The notes beneath the pieces were generated by a model. That model did not search any database, had not been told where the DNA came from, and saw only the letters and a program-made list of their open reading frames with translations. From Brenneria roseae subsp. roseae (GTDB lineage Bacteria; Pseudomonadota; Gammaproteobacteria; Enterobacterales; Enterobacteriaceae), in assembly GCF_003115845.1 (NCBI RefSeq), contig NZ_KZ819026.1, forward strand, positions 186,001 through 250,000: a DNA stretch of 64,000 nucleotides, read 5' to 3'. Position numbers and translations under genes: made by a program. Of the stretch, positions 59,943 through 64,000 are shown piece by piece; the first letter of the stretch is position 1; each line of letters begins with the position of its first letter.

Positions 59943-60716
59943 ATGAATACGATAGTACTGAAGAACAGTGATGAACTGGCGCTGATGCGTGAATCAGGCA
60001 AATTACTGAGCTCAGTTTTTACCTATCTGGACGATTTTATCCGGGTCGGTATTTCAACGATGAAAATCAACGAATTAGTTGAAGACTTTATTACGAATAC
60101 GCTCAATGCGAGACCCGCCAGTAAAGGGCAGTATGATTTTCCCTATGTGCTCAATACGTCTGTCAATGACGTGGTATGCCACGGCATGCCTTCAACGACA
60201 CATTTTTTGAAATCAGGCGACATTATAAATGTGGATATTACGCTTGAGAAAAACGGGTTTATCGCAGACTCAAGTAAAATGTATATGATCGGCGAGGTTT
60301 CGCCACTGGCGAAACGACTGGTTGAAAATACCTATCAGGCGATGTGGCAGGGCATTCGCGTAGTCAAACCGGGAGCGACATTGGGCGATGTCGGTCATGC
60401 CATTCAAAAGTTTGCTGAAGCACAAGGTTATTCTGTGGTTAAAGAATACTGCGGCCACGGTATAGGCCGGGAGATGCACGAAGAACCACAGGTGTTACAT
60501 TATGGCTCCCCCAGATCGGGGGTTGTATTACAGGAAGGCATGACATTTACGATTGAACCGATGATTAATCAAGGTTCCGCGAAAATTAAGCTTAAACGCG
60601 ACGGCTGGACGGTGGTGACCCGTGATAAGAAACTGTCCGCGCAGTGGGAACATACCATCGCGGTAACGGCCGACGGTTATGAAGTGTTAACCCTGCGAAA
60701 TGATGAAAGCATCTAA
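59943..60716 (+). CDS. Second type I methionine aminopeptidase, paired with ParD-like gene
   Basis: A 257-residue MetAP that would remove N-terminal methionine. All catalytic residues are present: His80 (VCHGMPS), metal ligands Asp98 (INVDITL), Asp109 (FIADSSKM), His172 (CGHGIGREMHEEP), Glu205 (FTIEPM) and Glu236 (AQWEHT). It is clearly divergent from E. coli Map (264 residues), for example ENTYQAMWQGI and FIADSS for FHGDTS, and it is not beside rpsB, so it is a paralogue. The start at 59943 has GAGG six bases upstream; an ATG 12 bases earlier overlaps that site. Confidence 0.9.
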   Translation: MNTIVLKNSDELALMRESGKLLSSVFTYLDDFIRVGISTMKINELVEDFITNTLNARPASKGQYDFPYVLNTSVNDVVCHGMPSTTHFLKSGDIINVDITLEKNGFIADSSKMYMIGEVSPLAKRLVENTYQAMWQGIRVVKPGATLGDVGHAIQKFAEAQGYSVVKEYCGHGIGREMHEEPQVLHYGSPRSGVVLQEGMTFTIEPMINQGSAKIKLKRDGWTVVTRDKKLSAQWEHTIAVTADGYEVLTLRNDESI

Positions 60717-60718
60717 TT

Positions 60719-60742
60719 AAAAAGGCGACCCGTCGGGCCGCC
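60719..60742 (-). terminator. ydfG intrinsic terminator
   Basis: Read leftward: GGCGGCCCG (60742-60734), A, CGGGTCGCC (60732-60724), then TTTTT (60723-60719). One G-T pair in a 9-bp stem. Between the convergent MetAP gene and ydfG. Confidence 0.8.
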
Positions 60743-60766
60743 TCCTAATTCATTGAACCGCTGCGA

Positions 60767-61516
60767 TTAACTTTCGCGATATACGTTCAGTCCCGCGAAA
60801 GACTGGCTGACCGGCATCATTTCCAGCGTATTGATGTTGACGTGGGCGGGTAGCGTTGCGACCCAGAATACGGCCTCAGAAACATCCTCGGCCGTCAGGG
60901 GGGTGGTGTTGTCATAGATCTTGCTGGCTTTATCGTCGTTTCCTTTAAAACGCACCGCCGAGAACTCTGTACCGCCTACCAGACCGGGCTCGATATTGGT
61001 GACGCGGATCCGCGTACCGAATAGATCCGCCCGCAAACCCAGGCTGAATTGCTGAACGAACGCCTTGCTTGCGCCATACACGTTCCCCCCCGCGTAAGGC
61101 CAGTTCCCCGCCGTGGAGCCGATGTTGATAATGTGCCCGACGTTACGGTCAACCATCGCCGGCAGCAGCGTGCGAGTCATGAACACCAGTCCCTTGTTAT
61201 TGGTGTCAATCATGGTTTCCCAGTCATCCAGCGAAGCTTTGTAAGCCGGTTCCAATCCCAGCGCCAGACCGGCATTATTCACCAGTACATCAATAGAACG
61301 CCACTCGGCGGGCAGGGATGCGATCGCCTGTGCGATCGTTTTCCGATCGCGAACATCCAGCTTTAACGTATACAGCGCGTCCCCCAGTTCCGCCTTCAGT
61401 GCGTCCAGACGTTCCTGACGACGACCCGTGGCGATAACCTGATGGCCTTCTTTAATAAATTTACGGGTAATTGACTCACCAAACCCGGCGGTGGCGCCGG
61501 TAACCAAAATAATCAT
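60767..61516 (-). CDS. ydfG: YdfG, NADP-dependent 3-hydroxy acid dehydrogenase
   Basis: A 249-residue SDR oxidising serine, allo-threonine and 3-hydroxy acids (including malonic semialdehyde reduction, as RutE-linked YdfG in E. coli). Cofactor loop VTGATAGFGESITR at 5-18, TGRRQERLD for NADP choice, NNAG, and the catalytic NIGSTAGNWPYAGGNVYGAS-K set. C-terminal ETLPVS-like EMMPVSQSFAGLNVYRE matches E. coli. Monocistronic. Confidence 0.96.
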   Translation of the reverse strand: MIILVTGATAGFGESITRKFIKEGHQVIATGRRQERLDALKAELGDALYTLKLDVRDRKTIAQAIASLPAEWRSIDVLVNNAGLALGLEPAYKASLDDWETMIDTNNKGLVFMTRTLLPAMVDRNVGHIINIGSTAGNWPYAGGNVYGASKAFVQQFSLGLRADLFGTRIRVTNIEPGLVGGTEFSAVRFKGNDDKASKIYDNTTPLTAEDVSEAVFWVATLPAHVNINTLEMMPVSQSFAGLNVYRES

Positions 61517-61664
61517 GTTATTTTCCTCTGACGATGTTTATGGTTTTCAATTAAAGAGCGTGGGCGCAGAAGCCTGCGCCGCAAGAACGAGCTGATATCC
61601 ATACAGATTAACAAAAGGCGTGACCTCATTTAGCCGCGCAATTCACGATGGGTCAAGAACAGGA

Positions 61665-62882
61665 TCAGTCGTCCTGATTATCAGCTTCCACTGCGCTATA
61701 CAATCGCTCAAGAATATCGGGAAAGGCTGATTGCACCCGGTTCCAGCTTGGCACGAATGGTTTATCCCCCGGACTTTCGGTGTAAACCTGCCCGGAAAGG
61801 GTGATGACATCCGAGAACAGCTCAACGGCGGACTCTTCAGTATGCCGATCGAAATGCAACCCGTTCATGCGGGCATCATGCTCAAACGCGTCAATCATAT
61901 CGAGAGCGGTACGGTAATAAGTCGCGCGCAATACCCGGAACGAGTCCGTGGTAATATTCACACCGAGTATCGCCAATTTGCGATACAACGCCTTGGTGAT
62001 ATCGGTTGCCATTCGCTGTAGACCAGAGCTGGGATCATCTTCCGACATCGGCTGATGTTTATGGTCATAGTTATCGGCAATATCAACCTGGCAAATTCGA
62101 CTGGTCGCCGTTCCCCGGTGGATTTCCGATAGCACGCCAATCTCCAATCCCCAGTCGCTGGGAATGCGCAGGTTATTCAAAATATGGGTGCGCATCGCAA
62201 ATTCCCCCGACAAGGGATAACGGAAACTCCGCATGTAATCCAGATAGTCCGAATTGCCATAAACCTTTTGCAACGATTTCAGCAGCGGAAAGACCAGCAA
62301 ACGACCCACGCGCCCATTAAATTTGCCATCCGCCACCCGGGCGTAATAGCCTTTACAGAAATCATAGTGGAAATGTGGATTGGCTACCGGATAGAGCAAA
62401 CGCGCCAACATGCTCCGGTTGTACGTGACAATGTCACAATCATGCAGCGCCACACAGGACGTTCGCCGGGAGGCCAGCGTATAACCGACACAAAACCACA
62501 CGTTGCGGCCTTTACCCGGCTCCATCGGCGCCAGCGATCTTTCCACCAGTTCCTCACTGAGCGCTTTCAGACGCGGTCCGTCATTCCACAAAATACGATG
62601 GCGCTGCGGCAGGCGGGAAAAGAATTCGCGGGCATAGTGAAATTGTTCCCGATCGGCACGATCGAGGCCGATTACGATCTCGCTCAGATAGCTTACCTGA
62701 GACAGCAGCTCGACGATGTTATCCAATGCAGGGCCTTCCAGCTCGGAATAGAGCGAAGGGAGAATCAATCCCATGCTGTTTTGACCGGAAAATACCTGTA
62801 GCTCATATTCCAGCTCTTCCAGCTTGCGTTGGGTCAGATTGTGGAAATTGGTAATGATTCCATCCTGATAAAATTCACTCAT
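61665..62882 (-). CDS. gpgS: Glucosyl-3-phosphoglycerate synthase (GT81 type)
   Basis: A 405-residue retaining glycosyltransferase that would join a nucleotide-sugar glucose to 3-phosphoglycerate. Features of the GpgS/MpgS group: PGKGRNVWF near 122-130, the DxD metal motif at 148-150 (LHDCDIV), KGYYARVADGKFNGRVGRLL, SGEFAMR and WGLEIGVLSEI. It begins 29 bp after the phosphatase gene, so the two form one unit. The product would be glucosylglycerate, an osmolyte known in Dickeya. Mannosyl specificity cannot be excluded from sequence alone. Confidence 0.83.
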   Translation of the reverse strand: MSEFYQDGIITNFHNLTQRKLEELEYELQVFSGQNSMGLILPSLYSELEGPALDNIVELLSQVSYLSEIVIGLDRADREQFHYAREFFSRLPQRHRILWNDGPRLKALSEELVERSLAPMEPGKGRNVWFCVGYTLASRRTSCVALHDCDIVTYNRSMLARLLYPVANPHFHYDFCKGYYARVADGKFNGRVGRLLVFPLLKSLQKVYGNSDYLDYMRSFRYPLSGEFAMRTHILNNLRIPSDWGLEIGVLSEIHRGTATSRICQVDIADNYDHKHQPMSEDDPSSGLQRMATDITKALYRKLAILGVNITTDSFRVLRATYYRTALDMIDAFEHDARMNGLHFDRHTEESAVELFSDVITLSGQVYTESPGDKPFVPSWNRVQSAFPDILERLYSAVEADNQDD

Positions 62883-62911
62883 CGCATTCTCCCGCAGGTT
62901 GCGTTTATGTT

Positions 62912-63751
62912 TTAATGCGCCGGGTTTATCGGTGAAAGACCTGCTCCAATGAAGTGCGTCAATCCTTCACACCAACCCACAGGCCCCATGGCCTGCGTGC
63001 GATATAGTTTGCCAACATAATGCTCAGATAGTTCAACGACCTGATTTCCCTTACTTTTAATTAATACGGCATGATCCATGGCGTTTAACAAAGAGACATC
63101 ATTCGGCCCGTCGCCAAGACCGACGGTTATCACGTTGGTTTCGTATTTCTCGCAATACTGTGTTTTTATCCAGCTGGCCGCAAATCCCTTGCTGACACGC
63201 GATCCCATCACATGATAAAAGCGGCCGCCTTGCGTCAGAGACAGCCCATATTCAGCCAGTCGCTGACGAAAACGGGTTAATGCCGTGGCATCATCCAGCC
63301 ACAGCAATGGTTCCGAGGCTTCTCGCCGACGCGCCAGTTCAGCGTTTTGCAGTGAAAGCCCGGTCGCGCTGGCAACCTCCTGGTTATCCATGTCAGCAAA
63401 ACCTTTAAATTGAAAAGACTCTCGTTCGCGTAATTGGCGAAGCCGGGCGTAAATGGAAGGGTAGTCAGCGTCAAAAATCTTGCGGGGATAATCCGGGTGT
63501 GTGTGCCACGGTGCGGGTAACGCAATCAGCGCGCCGTTTTCTGCAATATAGGGAAAGTGGCTTAACCCCAGCTCGCTTTGCAGTTGTTCCACTTCCGCTG
63601 CGGTTTTACTGGTAGTAATAATGAGGGGAATCCCCAACCGGGCCAGGCGACCGAGCCACGGGCGCGCAGGCTCCCAACTGTAGGTATCGTGATCCAGCAG
63701 CGAACCATCAAGATCGCTGAAAATTATCAGATTAGCGCTCAATACTGGCAT
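62912..63751 (-). CDS. yedP: Glucosyl/mannosyl-3-phosphoglycerate phosphatase (YedP family)
   Basis: A 279-residue HAD phosphatase. Motif I is SDLDGSLLDHDTYSW (nucleophile and acid Asp at about 13 and 15), motif II ITTSKTAAEVE, motif IV GLGDGPNDVSLLNAM, with a C2B-type cap (IAENGALI). Similar to E. coli YedP and to MpgP/GpgP. It is placed first in an operon with gpgS and would dephosphorylate the product to free glucosylglycerate. An AGGGGGA ribosome site precedes the ATG at 63751. Confidence 0.88.
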   Translation of the reverse strand: MPVLSANLIIFSDLDGSLLDHDTYSWEPARPWLGRLARLGIPLIITTSKTAAEVEQLQSELGLSHFPYIAENGALIALPAPWHTHPDYPRKIFDADYPSIYARLRQLRERESFQFKGFADMDNQEVASATGLSLQNAELARRREASEPLLWLDDATALTRFRQRLAEYGLSLTQGGRFYHVMGSRVSKGFAASWIKTQYCEKYETNVITVGLGDGPNDVSLLNAMDHAVLIKSKGNQVVELSEHYVGKLYRTQAMGPVGWCEGLTHFIGAGLSPINPAH

Positions 63752-64000
63752 CGGTTCCCCCTAATTTATCGGAAATAAACAGATAATAACGATGGGTGTA
63801 CAAGGCTGTGTTGAGTCGTTGCTTCACAGTTGGCTGAGATATCAACCTGATAATGCGGATAAAGTGTGATGTAAATCGCTGCACTTAACTGTACGCAGAA
63901 ATCGGCATTTACGCAAATTGACATACTCCGGCTTCGCGTTTGCAGCAAAAAGGAACAGAAATTTCCGTTCTGCGAACAAATAAATGCTACACAGCACGGG
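63752..64000. other. Region upstream of yedP-gpgS
   Basis: 249 bp to the window edge. No convincing gene; the short open frame at 63766-63948 has no family resemblance and lies where the yedP promoter is expected. A promoter for the osmolyte pair must be here or beyond the edge, but none was resolved. Confidence 0.4.

Noticed and set aside
62184-62801. 205-codon open frame antisense to gpgS
   Set aside because: Shadow frame inside gpgS with low-complexity Gln/Arg composition and no recognisable domain.
63766-63948. 60-codon frame upstream of yedP
   Set aside because: No ribosome site or family match, and it occupies the expected promoter region.

Overview
The window is chromosomal DNA of a plant-associated enterobacterium, most likely a member of the Pectobacteriaceae (Dickeya / Brenneria / Pectobacterium type). 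This rests on protein similarity to Escherichia coli throughout, separate trpG and trpD genes, an araFGH/araBA cluster and a glucosylglycerate-type osmolyte pair. No genus call is proven by the sequence alone. There are no rRNA, tRNA, CRISPR, prophage or insertion-sequence genes. Nearly all of the 64 kb is ordinary core genome.

Left part (1-27.4 kb) follows the E. coli 28-minute region: the end of oppF, yciU, cls, the small gene yciY, a chemoreceptor, yciI, tonB, yciA, yciB, yciC, a ykgJ-like gene, ompW, the trp operon (trpL-E-G-D-CF-B-A, leftward), rnm, yciO, rluB, btuR-yciK, sohB, yciN, topA and cysB. The trp promoter, TrpR operator, Trp-Trp leader peptide and attenuator can all be read directly. 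A palindromic dispersed repeat sits between the attenuator and trpE.

Right part (27.4-64 kb) follows the E. coli 36-minute terminus region: nth and rsxEGDCBA (leftward), cnu, then an arabinose cluster (araBA leftward, araFGH and araC rightward, no araD) placed between cnu and ydgJ, then yfeH, add, an ACR3-like transporter, ydgA, manA, fumC, tus with its Ter site, ynfM/ynfL, mlc, bioD2, a DHA2 drug exporter, ynfD, ynfB, a ParD-like/methionine aminopeptidase pair, ydfG and a glucosylglycerate synthase/phosphatase pair. The perfect Ter core beside tus shows that this is replication-terminus DNA. By its orientation, leftward forks should be arrested.

The items most worth following up are: (1) a two-gene unit of a ParD-like ribbon-helix-helix protein and a second, catalytically complete methionine aminopeptidase, with an operator-like palindrome just after the predicted -10; (2) three copies of a composite palindromic repeat, one of them inside the trp leader with its terminator-like module decayed; (3) an element between araH and araC able to form two competing hairpins; (4) a chemoreceptor with substitutions at normally invariant signalling-tip residues; and (5) many perfect intergenic palindromes without U-tracts, several at convergent gene ends.
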